From Lineus longissimus (lineage: Eukaryota; Nemertea; Pilidiophora; Heteronemertea; Lineidae): DNA of 64,000 nucleotides. The notes under the pieces were generated by a model. It saw nothing but the letters and a program-made list of their open reading frames with translations. It was not told the DNA's origin and searched no databases. Below are positions 1 through 10,936 of the stretch, one piece after another. The position numbers and the translations under genes are program-made. Numbering within the stretch: position 1 is the stretch's first letter; the number at the start of each line of letters is the position of its first letter. Location: contig NC_088311.1 of assembly GCF_910592395.1 (NCBI RefSeq), forward strand, positions 10,976,501-11,040,500, read 5' to 3'.

Positions 1-924
1 AGAAACAGACTGGCCACAGTCACATGGCTCTCCTAAATTGTTGGACAATTTACCTAAAACCCCTCTAAAAACTCAGACTAATAGAAAATGTCCCTATCTG
101 ACAGTCACCAATTTGGTGTGCACCCCAAAGAAGTCTCTGATAAATAAGTACAATTCTAAAAATTGTTCAAATACTGAATCCTGCAATTGTTCTCATAGCA
201 GAAAGTCAATAATGTCCTGAAGCACTCTTCAAATTCAAGAATGCATGAAAGGAATTGTCTCACAAATGAGTCTTACAAAAAACACAATCTTAGAAGACAT
301 ATATCTAGTACACTGATTAGGATTCCTTGAAGTGAATTGAACAATCTCACTTGTGAATAATCTCCTTAGAGTATTCAAAAATGGGCATCAACAGAAGGAA
401 AATCTGAGAAGTCATGTAAATTGGCTCTGGTAAATTTTAGAGTAAAAACTACCATTTTAAACGGAAGAAAGGCTGCACCTATATTACAGCAGAATAGAGG
501 GGGAAAAACATACCATGCAATGTGATGACTTATTCAGATTAACCAATGGAGACACTCATAATTGAAGTCACATCCCGAATTCTAGGCCAGAATCTCCAAG
601 TCACCGTTTGTGACTATTTCACATCCTGAATTATGTATATCAAAATATTCACTAATAATAAGAACCCCACACTACACTAGGGTTTGTGTTATTTTCGAGG
701 CCAATGCCAGGGTAAAACTGATATAGTTGTATCAATGCTCCAAATTTTAAAAATAAGAAATTAGTGCACGCAAAAACATGGTACACTGAAAATGGTGTGG
801 GAAAAACAACCCATTGAAATACAACTCTAATCAGATTTACTGGAAAAGGCTTGAAAGTTAGTTTACTTAGAAATGGTCTTTTCGATAGCATCTCTCGTAA
901 TCACGAGCGTCAAAACTAACGTTC
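1..924. other. Unassigned A+T-rich sequence left of BEL element 1
   Basis: No coding frame longer than about 80 codons and no recognisable domain on either strand. If BEL element 1 had a 3' LTR it would lie here, but no matching copy was found beyond its gag end. Bases 1-24 recur exactly at 8122-8145. Confidence 0.4.
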
Positions 925-3900
925 CTAGTTCTCTGGTTCATCTGGCTTGAAAAGTAGTACCAGCTTATGAATCGGTCTCTCGTAGACTGTGCCTTGGCCT
1001 GTGCGGATCTTCACCTTCCGGACTAGTCCATCTTCTCCAGGAAATGTCTCGACAATCCTCGCTAGAGGCCAGTCACATATTGGGGCCGTCTCGTCGATCA
1101 TCATGACTACGTCGCCCTTGGTCACATTCACTTGTTGTCGATTCCACTTCTCACGCTCCTGCAAGGTTGGCAAAAACTCTCGCCTCCAACGGACCCAAAA
1201 CTCGTTTGCCAATGCTTGTACCCGTCTCCAGCGGCGTCGGCAATACAGATCTGTTTTTTCAAACACACCGGGTGGTGGCAAAACCACCTTTGCCTTCAAC
1301 GTCAATAACTGGCTTGGACTTAAAGGCTCTGGTGAATCTGGAGACTCAGCTTCTACGTAGGTTAAAGGGCGACTCAGCTTCGACTAACAGCGTCCTCAGT
1401 AGTTCATCATTCAGCTTGGTGCCATGACTCAGGAGTAGGCCAGACAAAGCATTTCTGGCAGCTCCAATCATCCTCTCCCACACACCTCCCATGTGGCTTG
1501 AGTGTGGGAAATTCATTTCGAAGGTGACAAAATCACAGCCATCTTTAAGCAGCTCCTGCTTCAGCTTGTCTTTATCCATTTCAGCCAGGGCTGCATCCAG
1601 CTCATTCCGTCCTCCTATAAAGTTGCTTCCACGGTCGCATCTCAGCAATCTTATTGTCCTCGTCGACACACAAAACGTCTATAAGCGTTAAGGAAAGAGT
1701 CTGTGTCCATACTGATGGCAGTTTCAATGTGAATACTGCGGCTGGCTAAACACGTGAACAACACGCCCCATCTCTTGATCTCACAGCGACCCTCTTTGAT
1801 AAGGAACGGTCCGAAGTAATCGACCCCACTGTAGGTAAATGGTGCAATAGAATCCAAGCGATCAGTAGGAAGATCTGCCATTTTTTGTCCACAGCTATTG
1901 CCCCTCAACTTGCGGCATGAGATGCAATCTTTGATCAGCAGCGTTACTGCAGTCCGAGCTTTGAGGATCCAAAACCCTGCTTGTTGTATTCGGTTCAATG
2001 TTATGCCTCTTCCTGCGTGACCAGTATCTCTGTGGTAGTGTTCGATGATTAATCTGCTGACGTGACATCTCTGAGGTAAGAGAATTGGGTGTTTCAGTTC
2101 CATCGACAGGGTGCACCTTTTGGCCCGGTGTAATGTTTTTGAGTGTTTCTGTTTTTGAGTGTTTCTGTTTTTGAGTGTTTCTGTTTTTGAGTGTTTCTGT
2201 TTTTGAGTGTTTCCCCTCATTGTTTGGGAACGCTCAAAAATAGATTGACAAGTTTTTCTGTGTATCCCCCCCTATTGAAAAGTCATGGTCTCTCTAGCTG
2301 CCTATTGTTTGGAAACACTGACACATGGGAAACAACCACAGATGTTACACCGGCCACCCACTCGAAGCAAACCCTTGTCGTCAAGGAATGGATCCAACTG
2401 GAAAATAGGACTTTTGCTGCTGATGACTTGTGTGGTGTGCTCCGCTCGTAAGACCCGAATCTCATTGGGAAATGTTACACCCTGAGCAGTCCTGATGATG
2501 AGTAGCTTGGCTCTATCCATGTCTGCTACAGTCACTGGAGAGTAGTGGGCTGCATCACAGGTTTTGAGCTTCTTCACATACTTCTGACAGATTGCTATGG
2601 CTCTTTGCAGTCGAAACCAACTTGAGAATTTTTGGAATCTCTCCATCATGTCACAAGGGATGACATGGCTCTCCATGCAGACGTGGCTCTCCATGCAGCG
2701 AGCCGACTTTCGTACTTCTGGATCGTCGTTCGGCACTGTTAACTTCTCTGTCTCTAGGAGGACTCCATCTGGTGTGGCAAGAAATTTTGGCCCTTTCCAC
2801 CACAATTCACTATTGATCAGCTCCTTCGCTGTAACACCGCGGGATGCTATATCTGCAGGATTTTCTTTGGTTGAAATATGGTGCCACTGCTCAGGCTTGG
2901 TGCTGTCTCTTATCTGCTGGACTCTGTTGGCCACAAATATGTGAAATCTTTTAGCTTCATTTGAGATGTAGCCTAACACAACTTTACTATCTGTCCAAAA
3001 GTGCTCAATGACGTCTTGGGTATAATCCAATTCGGCCCTCAGGAAATTGCTGATTTTGACGGATGAAACAGCAGCTGTCAGTTCCAGGCGAGGAACAGTT
3101 GTAGGCTTACTTAGCCCAACACGCGACTTGGCCATCACAAGGGCTGTACTTGTCCTGCCGTCCTCTTCGACTCTGCTTACATAACTACATTGTCCATAAC
3201 CTCCAAGTAGGCTGGCATCAGAGAAGTGATGCAACTCGAGAAGCCTTGGCTTCTGATGTTGTGTCTTGTCAGGTGGTCGATAGCAACGAGGAATCTTCAA
3301 CTGGGTTAGGTTGGTTAACTGTGATCTCCAAGCTTTCCACCTTGTCTTGATGCTGTCTGGAATAGGGTCATCCCAACCCTTGTTGTCTCGACACAATTCC
3401 TGGACAATGCGTTTACCTTCCAAAATGATAGGGCCTACCAGGCCAAGGGGGTCGAACACTCAACTGACAGTTGACAGTATTCCGCGCCTGGTCAGTGGCT
3501 TTTCTTTCAAGGTTATGGCAAATTGCAGAGTGTCTGATTCCACACACCACCGGATCCCCAATATTCTTTCAACTGGTAAGCTCTCTGAGTGGCTGTCGAA
3601 ACTTTGGATTGTTGCTGCTCTGAATTCTTCAGGGATTTTGCTGAGAACATCTTTATCATTGCATATATACTTATGGAGATGGAATCCTCCCTTTTTGCAA
3701 AGTTCCCTTGATTTTTCTATCAGCTCTGTTGCATCCCGAGTTGTGACAACTGACTGGGCTCCATCATCAACATAGAAATTACGGCGTATAAAATCTGCAG
3801 TGGGCTTTCCGAAGTGGCCTTCGTATCGGTTTGAAGTCTCTTTCAGGGCATAGTTCGCACAACCGGGGGATGATGTGGCACCGAAAATGTGGCGCGTCAT

Positions 3901-4626
3901 TCTATAGTCCTTCGGCTCGGTATCCAACTTGCCGTCTTCCCACCAAAGGAAACGTAAAAGGTCTCGGTGCCCCTCTTCCACAATGACTTCATAAAACATC
4001 TTTCGGATGTCGCATGTGAACGCTGTTGGTTCCTTTCGAAACCGAGTCAGCACCCCACAGAGGTTATTTGTGAGGTCTGGCCCTTGAAGCAGGTGACGGT
4101 TCAGGGCCTCCCCTTTGAACTCCGTGCTGCAATCGTATACGACACGAATCTTTCCTGGCTTTTGTGGATTATATACGCCATGGTGAGGTACGTACCACAC
4201 TTGGCCCGTGGTACCCTTGTATGTTACTGGGATTGGTTCAGCATGACCTTGGTCAAGCATATCCTGCATAAATGCTGTGTAGTCCTTCCTGAACTGGGGA
4301 TTTTTAACCATTTTGTGCTTTAGATGATTCAAGCGGTTCAGCGCCATCTGACGGTTTTCTGGGAGTCGAATATCATCATTTTTCAACGGCAATGGCAATA
4401 CAAAATGCCCGTCTTCAAGTTGGCGAATACCATTTTTGGCCTTCTCCATGAACTTCCTGTCCTCCATGGACAATGTCTTGTCAGACTATTGTTCGTGGAA
4501 CTCCATCTCGAACATCTCAGTTACCCTCCGAGTCGTAATCTCCTTAGCAGATGTGCGCAGGGCAAAACGACATTTTCTTTCGCTTTGGCCACTGGAGACC
4601 ATCTTACACATCGACTCCTCTTCCTC
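925..4626 (-). pseudogene. BEL/Pao pol remnant (RT, RNase H, integrase)
   Basis: Blocks from 5' to 3' on the minus strand: RT at 4473-3460 (DIRKMFYEV and NFYVDDGAQ motifs); RT connection and RNase H at 3459-2302 (FDPLGLVGP, FWTDSKVVL, KENPADIASRG); H2C2 finger and first integrase Asp at 2220-1651 (GVDYFGPF); the rest of the integrase core at 1669-1346 (CDRGSNF, SHMGGVWERM); DUF5641-like tail at 1305-925. Breaks seen: a TAG near 4490, a TGA at 3462-3460 between RT and connection, an inserted repeat at about 2130-2300, a one-base frameshift near 1650, and a deletion with frameshift near 1366. The motifs make the assignment certain although no intact protein can be made. Confidence 0.9.
2135..2214. 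repeat. Five 16-bp tandem units in the integrase region of element 1
   Basis: The word GTTTTTGAGTGTTTCT is repeated five times head to tail, the last with one change. It lies within an insertion that separates the end of the RNase H/linker block from the H2C2 finger of the dead BEL element. Confidence 0.95.
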
Positions 4627-7176
4627 CTAAAGTCCTTGGGTCACAACCCCGATGACTCCCCACCCAAGATCTGTCCGGATTCCGTAGGGCTCATTGCTTT
4701 CACCAGGGACGACTTCTCTTGGCTTTAAAACTTGAGCACAATTGGTACCAATCAGCAGCCCTATCTCAACGTCTTCCTCATAGGGATAAAGTTTCTCTGC
4801 TACCTCTCTGAGGTGGGACCACTTGATTACTGTCTGTTTCTTTGGAATTAAGGAATGGCTAGCTGGTATGCACTGCCTACTGTACGTACAGGGCATAGCC
4901 AAGTCCACAGTGCCCTCCAAGTTCTTAATCCTAAGACCAGCTAACTTCTTGCACTGGATGGAGTCCTCTGCCAGCATGGTAGATAATCGGAGCGTGATAG
5001 TCGGTCCATCGGCACCCAATTTATCGAGGACATCTTCTTTGATGAAGCAGGAATCAGATTGAGGATCTAGGAGAGCGTAGACCTTGACTGGAACACTTTG
5101 ATTTTCACTGTAGATAAAAACCGGCAAAATCAAAGAGTGGATGCATCTTTCCCGGTTGGGTTCAGTCACTGATCTGCAGTTGAATGTCGTCGCACTAGTT
5201 GTCCCTTCAGTTGTAATGACTGGAAAGGCTGGATCAGCATATCGGTGCAGTGGTGTTGGATGTCTCAGGCTGCATACCTCACATTTCAAGTTTGTCTTGC
5301 ATTCTTGCTTTCTATGCCCGTAACGAAGGCAGCCCCAGCAAAGGCCTTTACTCTTCACCAAGGTCTGCCTCTCCTTTAGTGACATCTTCAAGAATTGATC
5401 ACATTTAATGAGCAGATGTGCTGCCTTACACAAGCTGCATGTCGGCGGTGGTTTTAGTGCCTTATCTGGCGCAGACTGAGTGACATTGACCTTATCGGGT
5501 CTACAGGATTTATCTGTCTTGCTCTTGTTCTTGGTAGTGGTGGTTGATGCCAGTGCCCTTGCCTTGTGCGGGTTGCCATTTTGATGTCGTTTAGTTGTGT
5601 CTTCATCTGGCCATAGATTGATAGGATTACAAGCTATCCTTGATTCTTCTGCTAGGAAAGCACAAAACTCTCTAAAGGTTGGGTAACTACTGCTGCTGCT
5701 GTGTAGGGATGCATCAACTCTTCTACTCCATCGCATCGCATAATGACGTGGGAGCTTCTTGACCATTTTTCTATTCTCCTCAACATCATTAAGGCCCTGG
5801 AGGTAAGCAACTGTCTCCATGGCAGCCATACAACTTGCCAGAAAATCTGAAAACCTTCGTAGCTCTCTTCCCTCACCAAATTTTATTGGCGGCCACTCAT
5901 TGATCTTGCGCTTGTAGGCTTCAGCAACGATGAACTGGTTGCCATAACGGTCCTTGAGTAGCTCCTTTGCCCTTATATATGCATCAGGTGTTTGGAGTGT
6001 CAGGTAACCCATGATTGCTTCCTTGGCCTCACCAGCTGTGTACTTATTAAGGTAAAACAGTCTCTGGGAAGGTGAGCGAACCTTGTCTTCAATTAAAGCC
6101 TCAAAGGATTTCAGCCATATCGGATATTGCAGCAGTTGTCCTTTGAAAACCTCCGGCTCCATTCTAGGGAGAGAGTCTTGTCGGTTAGCCAGGAGTTCTG
6201 CTAACTTTGATAGTTCAACAGAAGTTGCAACATCGTGCCCACTTGGCTCGGGCACTGGACGCCTTTCTGGGAAGTGACTACGATAATCGCTTGGATCAGG
6301 CATGTAACGCCTCTCTTGCAATTCACTATGGTACCTGCTTGGATCAGTGATGTGACGCCTGTCTTGCAGGTAACTACTATATCCACTTGGCTCGGGCATG
6401 CGATGCCTCTCAGGCAAGACACTAGGATACCCACTTGGATCGGGCATGCGATGCCTCTCAGGCAAGACACTAGGATACCCACTTGGCTCGGGCATGCGAT
6501 GCCTCTCAGGCAAGACACTAGCATACCCACTTGGCTCGGGCATGCGATGCCTCTCAGGCAAGACACTAGGATACCCACTTGGCTCGGGCATGCGATGCTG
6601 CTCTGGCAAGACACTAGCATACCCACTTGGCTCGGGCATGCGATGCTTCTCAGGCAAGACACTGGTATACCCACTTGGCTCGGGCATGCGATGCTGCTCT
6701 GGCAAGACACTAGCATACCCACTTGGCTCGGGCATGCGATGCTTCTCTGGCGAAACCCCAGGATACCCACTTGGCTCGGGCATGCGATGCGTGTCTTCAT
6801 AAAGTTCATAAGACCTGGGACTTGATTTTGGTGACACATTTCTATGTTCAAACACACACCCCTGGGCGTCCTCATCAATTTCTTGTATCAACTTTCGATG
6901 TTGTTGTCAAGGGGTGGAAGCTTAAAGGCGGCTCGTCAGCCGTGTGTTTAAAGTTTCAAGTTCCGAGCTAAGTCGACGGATGTCTGCCTCCATATGTTTG
7001 GTCGCCATGTCACTCATCATACCGTTGATTCCGTAGACGTTCTGAAGATCCATTTTTACAAAATCTTTGATATCTAAAAGGTTTCTCTTTATAAATTCAC
7101 TGGATATCACAGTATTTAGTAACACACTATATGTTCTCTTCTTCACGATGAAGTCATCTCCTTTTGAGTTACACAA
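4627..7176 (-). pseudogene. BEL/Pao gag-protease remnant
   Basis: The short N-terminal block (7176-6922) is helix-rich and ends in two in-frame stops about 15 bases apart. The long block (6891-4627, 754 codons) has the repeat-rich segment, a DUF1759-like gag core (PIWLKSFEALI to ESRIACNP), a Cys/His knuckle cluster (CSLCKAAHLLIKC; CWGCLRYGHRKQEC) and a protease domain beginning at ALLDPQSDSCFI. The motif normally read as D-[ST]-G is D-P-Q here. The block ends at a TAG at 4629-4627 just before pol. Gag would package the RNA and the protease would process the polyprotein, but the stops rule out function for this copy. Confidence 0.88.
6237..6793 (-). repeat. 48-bp tandem repeat inside gag (16-residue unit, about 12 copies)
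   Basis: The unit translates as HRMPEPSGYxSVLPE(R/Q/K). The eight or nine units nearest the gag start are almost identical. The last three, next to the gag core, are diverged (for example RHITDPSRY, RYMPDPSDY). Because the unit is a multiple of three, copy-number changes keep the frame. Confidence 0.95.
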
Positions 7177-7921
7177 AGTTTATTACTGAAGCGGCAATGA
7201 TATCTTCAGTCGTTAATAATCATGCCGTGGCTTGTTTCAATTCATCCACCCTTAAATTACTGGAAGACAACACCAACAAGCTTGATTTCTTTTCCCATCT
7301 ATTCACCACGTAATAAACTGAAAGATACAATAATTGAACAACTAAGTACATATTCGTAACAACAAAGAGACAATCATGGAAGACAAGGAGGACAGGAAAA
7401 CCTGTCACAACACTGTCCTCAAGGAAGTGGAGACACCTGACGATTGAATATTGAACTAAAATATTCATAGACTGAGATAATGCTACTAAAGTCCACATGC
7501 TGCCCCAAAACTTGATGTTAACTACAAACAAAATTATTAAGATGAAGAGCTCCAACACCGAGCTACCTCACAGAGACGATAGATTGAACACATCACGATA
7601 TAATCAAGTACTAGCCAGGTTGAGATGTCCGAAGTGGTGTAACGAAAGAAACGTCACCGAGAATATTAAATCTATACTTGATCTAAAAAACAAGCCACTA
7701 AGTTCTCCTAAGTTCTTGTCATCACAGTAAAGGAAATTATTTCTATTCTAGACATATTAGTTACCTTTGTAAGGCCCTTAAATTCTCTATAAAACTTTCG
7801 GGGATGAGGCAAATTCACTCATTTGATGGACCAAAAATATGGAAGATTCTGGATCTTAACAATGGCGGCAAAAGCGATAACACGAGGAGAAAACGGGTGG
7901 AGCCATCTACAAAGCTTAAAG
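7177..7921. other. Unassigned region upstream of BEL element 1 gag
   Basis: This would be the 5' leader or LTR side of element 1. No sequence here matches the region left of position 925, and no protein motif was seen in the short open frames. Confidence 0.35.
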
Positions 7922-8094
7922 GCCGGTGTAAAAGTAAAAAGTGTCCCCCCTGGAAAAAGTGTCCGGCCCTATTGTATTCTGCAATATGGTTCTATAGAGA
8001 CCCTGACAGTCAATAGCTCAGAGATTGAAGCGCATAATAGAATCCTTTGTTCCCGGACATTTTATCCTAGGACATTTTAAACTTCTACACCGGC
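7922..8094. mobile_element. MITE with GCCGGTGTA-type terminal inverted repeats
   Basis: Ends read GCCGGTGTAAAAGT on the left and ACTTCTACACCGGC on the right, an inverted pair. The inside (CCCTGGAAAAAGTGTCCGG through GGACATTTTAAAC) recurs at 13748-13890. No coding capacity. Confidence 0.7.
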
Positions 8095-8149
8095 TACAAC
8101 CAATAAAAACAAGATTCACCCAGAAACAGACTGGCCACAGTCACACCCC

Positions 8150-8690
8150 CTGCTCGGCCGTCAGAATAGCTGTTACTACATTATCATTGTAACTCCCAAC
8201 TCGTTGACCTTCCTGCTGATACCATTAAAAAGCTTCAGAGGGCCCAAAACTGTGCAGTCCGTGTCATCAGTGGTGTCGGCAGGTCGGATTATATTTCACC
8301 TGTCTTAAACGAATAACACTGGTTGCGCTTTAAGGAACGTATTGAATTCAAGGTTCTTTTGCTATGCCACAAGTGCACCATAGGGACAGCTTTACTGTAT
8401 TTACGGGAACTTTTGCAGGTTAAGCAACCCAGCCACACTTTAAGATGCTCAGATGGGTTGCTTTTGGTCCAGCCAAGGGGCTAGGTTGGTGACCTTCGTA
8501 GACAGAGTTTTTTCTTGCGTCGCTCCCAAGCTGTGGAACCGACTCCCAATCACCTTGCAGATGCTGATGAGCACCCCTGTCTTCGCGGGTCACTTAAAAA
8601 TCTTTTTGCCCGATATAATTAATGTAAAGTGTCACTCATCACGTAAGTGGATACTGGCACTATAAATACCACCATTTTGATTTGATTTGA
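8150..8690 (+). pseudogene. 3' end of a non-LTR retrotransposon (RT C-terminal tail, Jockey/CR1-like)
   Basis: Frames on the plus strand give LQRAQNCAVRVISGV, SDYISPVL and then VAPKLWNRLPITLQ at about 8519-8560. These are the conserved C-terminal blocks of many metazoan LINE reverse transcriptases. At least one stop and a frame change separate the blocks. The fragment ends in a short TTGATT-type repeat near 8672-8695, typical of a LINE 3' tail. Confidence 0.8.
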
Positions 8691-8699
8691 TTGATTATT

Positions 8700-9154
8700 G
8701 GTATTATAGTATGCATTCCCTTCCTTCCCAACACGTCTATGTCGCGACAACTCTAACATGACACTCGTGGCTGTTGCACGAGACACGCATTCAAAGCCAT
8801 CGTAGTGGAGGACCAGGTGTTGAATGAGTAGCGGTTCCAGGGAAGCCGACCTGGCACAAATGCACTGTGCGTGTTGTATAGAAAAGGGTAACCTGACCAT
8901 AAAGCGAGGTTGGCAACCGAGTAATTTCATTCGCCACATAATCAGGAGGTCAATAAATTATTATCATTACAATGTGTATGTGTCTGGCGCGGGGTTTTAC
9001 ATTGGCCAGGTCATGGTAGAAAATTGATGTACATGTAAATAGTTTGCTGATATGCAAAGTGATAACATTTTGCATTCAACACACAGTTTGTATTGTGGGT
9101 ATTCTGTGCATTTTGTTCGTACATTCTAATAATCCGGGAGCTGGGCGACTTTTA
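8700..9154. other. Unassigned sequence
   Basis: No gene, repeat unit or strong motif recognised between the LINE tail and the fold-back element. Confidence 0.3.
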
Positions 9155-9489
9155 TTCAACATGCAGGCTACAAATGATTTGAATGTGTTGAGGGATAGAG
9201 TACGCCTACCTGATCATAGAAACCCAATTCTTAAGTTTTTCCAGTGGTGGCCGGAGAGGGGTTAGAATTTTTGTGAATGACTTCAACATTGGACCACGAA
9301 TCATGGAGCTCTGTACAGGAGTACAAGCTTCAATGCACTCGTAAATCTTGAACGGTTGGATTTAGACCCTATGAATTCATCACCAACAGATAACATGAGT
9401 GAGATAAGCATGTTTTCAAAAGCCTCCTTTTGATATGTTATAGGAAATGACATTTTGAATTGGTTTCTATGGAAAGTAAGGCAGAAAGG

Positions 9490-9733
9490 GTGGATGTCGT
9501 CCTGGGTGCCGACAAATGGTACCCAGGTTCGAGATCGACTGGACAATAAGCACCCTGGGTGCCATTACACTAGACAAATAGCACCCAGCTTCTTTTTGCC
9601 TGGCTTACGGATCTTAGGGACGACGTTTCTTGCAATCTCGTTTTATCTCGCGCCCTGGTACTAGCGGCATTAGCAGTGCTCGAAATAAAAAGAACAGATA
9701 AACAGAAAAAAACGCGTTTAGGCCTATAGGTCT
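9490..9733 (+). repeat. Hairpin-rich dispersed repeat, copy 1 (left fold-back arm)
   Basis: Begins AAAGGGTGGATGTCGTCC and ends around GGCCTATAGGTCTTT. It contains nested CCTGGGTGCC/GGTACCCAGG and CTGGGTGC/GCACCCAG complementary pairs. Close copies lie at 9760-10013 (minus), 18187-18470 (plus) and 20602-20882 (minus). Confidence 0.85.
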
Positions 9734-9759
9734 TTAGGGATATATCCGAAATGTGCTTT

Positions 9760-10013
9760 CAAAGACCTATAGGCCTAAACACGTTTTTTTCTGTTTATCT
9801 GTTCTTTTTATTTCGCGCACTGCTAATGCCACAAGTACCACGGCGCGAGATAAAACGAGATTGCAAGAAACGTCCTCGTCCCTAAGATCCGTTAGCCAGG
9901 CAAAAAGAAGCTGGGTGCTATTTGTCTAGTGTAATGGCACCCAGGGTGCTTATTGTCCAGTCGATCTCGAACCTGGGTACCATTTGTCGGCACCCAGGAC
10001 GACATCCACCCTT
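9760..10013 (-). repeat. Hairpin-rich dispersed repeat, copy 2 (right fold-back arm)
   Basis: Reverse complement of copy 1 and part of the fold-back. Its presence at the same place in both arms means the arm was duplicated after this repeat was already in it. Confidence 0.85.
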
Positions 10014-10367
10014 TCAGCGAAAGTAAGGCAAAATACATAAATACGTCGTTTCCAACCACACTGCCACTTGAAAACAAATACATGTATAAACATACTTATC
10101 TCAGTCAGAGGCACCTGTAGCAGCATGTTTCTATGTTGGTAATACATTTAAAGGGTCTAAATCCAACCGTTCAAGATTTACGTGTACATTGATGCTTGTG
10201 CTCCTGTAGACCTACAGAGCGCCATTGTCCAATGATGAAGTCATAAAAAAAAATTGAACCCTGTACACGGCCCACCTCTGGAAAAACTTAAGAATTTGGT
10301 ATCTATGGTCAGGTAGGCGTACTCTATCCCTCAACACATTCAAATCATTTGTAGCTTGCATGTTGAA

Positions 10368-10585
10368 GGGACAATATAGGCAGCGGCCAGGCTGGCAAGA
10401 TAAAGTTACACAAAGTCACCAATAGGGGTCTCTCGCATCTCACAGTACGTCGAAATGATTCACGCTTGTACGAGGAATATATTTAGTGCCGAGTCTGACA
10501 TGACCAAGGTGCCTTATTGTGTATACCAGTCACTTGATGATGGCCAAATTAGCCCCTCTGCTCCTGCCTATAGTCCACCTTTTAA
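10368..10585 (+). mobile_element. TTAA-type MITE, near full-length copy
   Basis: Starts AGGGACAATATAGGCAG and ends CTGCCTATAGTCCACCT followed by TTTTAA, an imperfect terminal inverted pair. It has a characteristic centre (CCAATAGGGGTCTCTC). Related copies are near 11691, 38345, 57922, 58512 and 59040. Confidence 0.75.
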
Positions 10586-10859
10586 TAAAAGTCACTCTCG
10601 AACTGTAACACCACAATGTTATATTTTCCGGTCCAAGAAGACTTGTCCTACCTAATTATTCTGTGCACAGATTATGACATATAAATAAGCCTGCCATCGA
10701 TGTTTTGACCACAGTGCAAGAGTTTCTGGGTCATACATAGATCACGCTAACGGTAGGTCTATACGCGCTCATGTGCCGGCGGTTTCTTTGTGTTCGACGG
10801 TATAGGCCTTCTGTCATGTCTCTGAGACACCGCCATGCCATGCCGTGAAAGGAGGAGAC

Positions 10860-10936
10860 TTTAGGATCAACATTCACTGCCGGTAAGTGGCCCGCTTCCT
10901 GCTGACATCATTGCAAAGTTTCAGAGGGTCCAAAAC
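10860..10936 (+). pseudogene. LINE tail fragment, left part (split by a DNA transposon)
   Basis: Reads PADIIAKFQRVQN in one frame, the same RT C-terminal block as at 8205-8260. The sequence resumes at 13589 after a 2652-bp insertion. Confidence 0.8.

Larger units (their letters stand above)
925..7176 (-). mobile_element. Degenerate BEL/Pao LTR retrotransposon (element 1), LTRs not identified
   Basis: Read on the minus strand the order is gag N-terminus, DUF1759-type gag core, zinc knuckles, DUF1758-type aspartic protease, reverse transcriptase with a YVDD box, RNase H, H2C2/DDE integrase and a DUF5641-type tail, which is the standard BEL/Pao order. Most of the coding region still lies in one frame but is cut by at least five nonsense codons, two or more frameshifts and a small insertion, so the copy is old and dead. 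I found no similar flanking sequence that could be its LTR pair. Confidence 0.9.
9155..10367. repeat. Long inverted repeat (fold-back), arms of about 580-600 bp
   Basis: Left arm 9155-9733 and right arm about 9760-10367 are reverse complements over most of their length, from TTCAACATGCAGGCTAC at the outer edge to AGGCCTATAGGTCTTT near the centre. The spacer is about 25 bp. The outer 200 bp and inner 240 bp match well, and the stretch between them is more diverged. No transposase frame. Confidence 0.88.

Noticed and set aside
6201-6878. Long open frames on both strands over the gag repeat (225 and 196 codons)
   Set aside because: Shadows of the 48-bp repeat, which lacks stops in several frames. 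Only the frame continuous with the DUF1759-type core is supported.
9455-9664. Open frame GWMSSWVPTNGTQ found four times
   Set aside because: Repeated because the hairpin-rich repeat is repeated. The sequence is dominated by DNA self-complementarity and has no start, domain or codon signature.
9490-9733. tRNA-derived SINE based on a GGTTCGAGATC B-box-like word
   Set aside because: No A box at the right distance and no tRNA fold; the strong pairing is explained by the CCTGGGT/ACCCAGG blocks.
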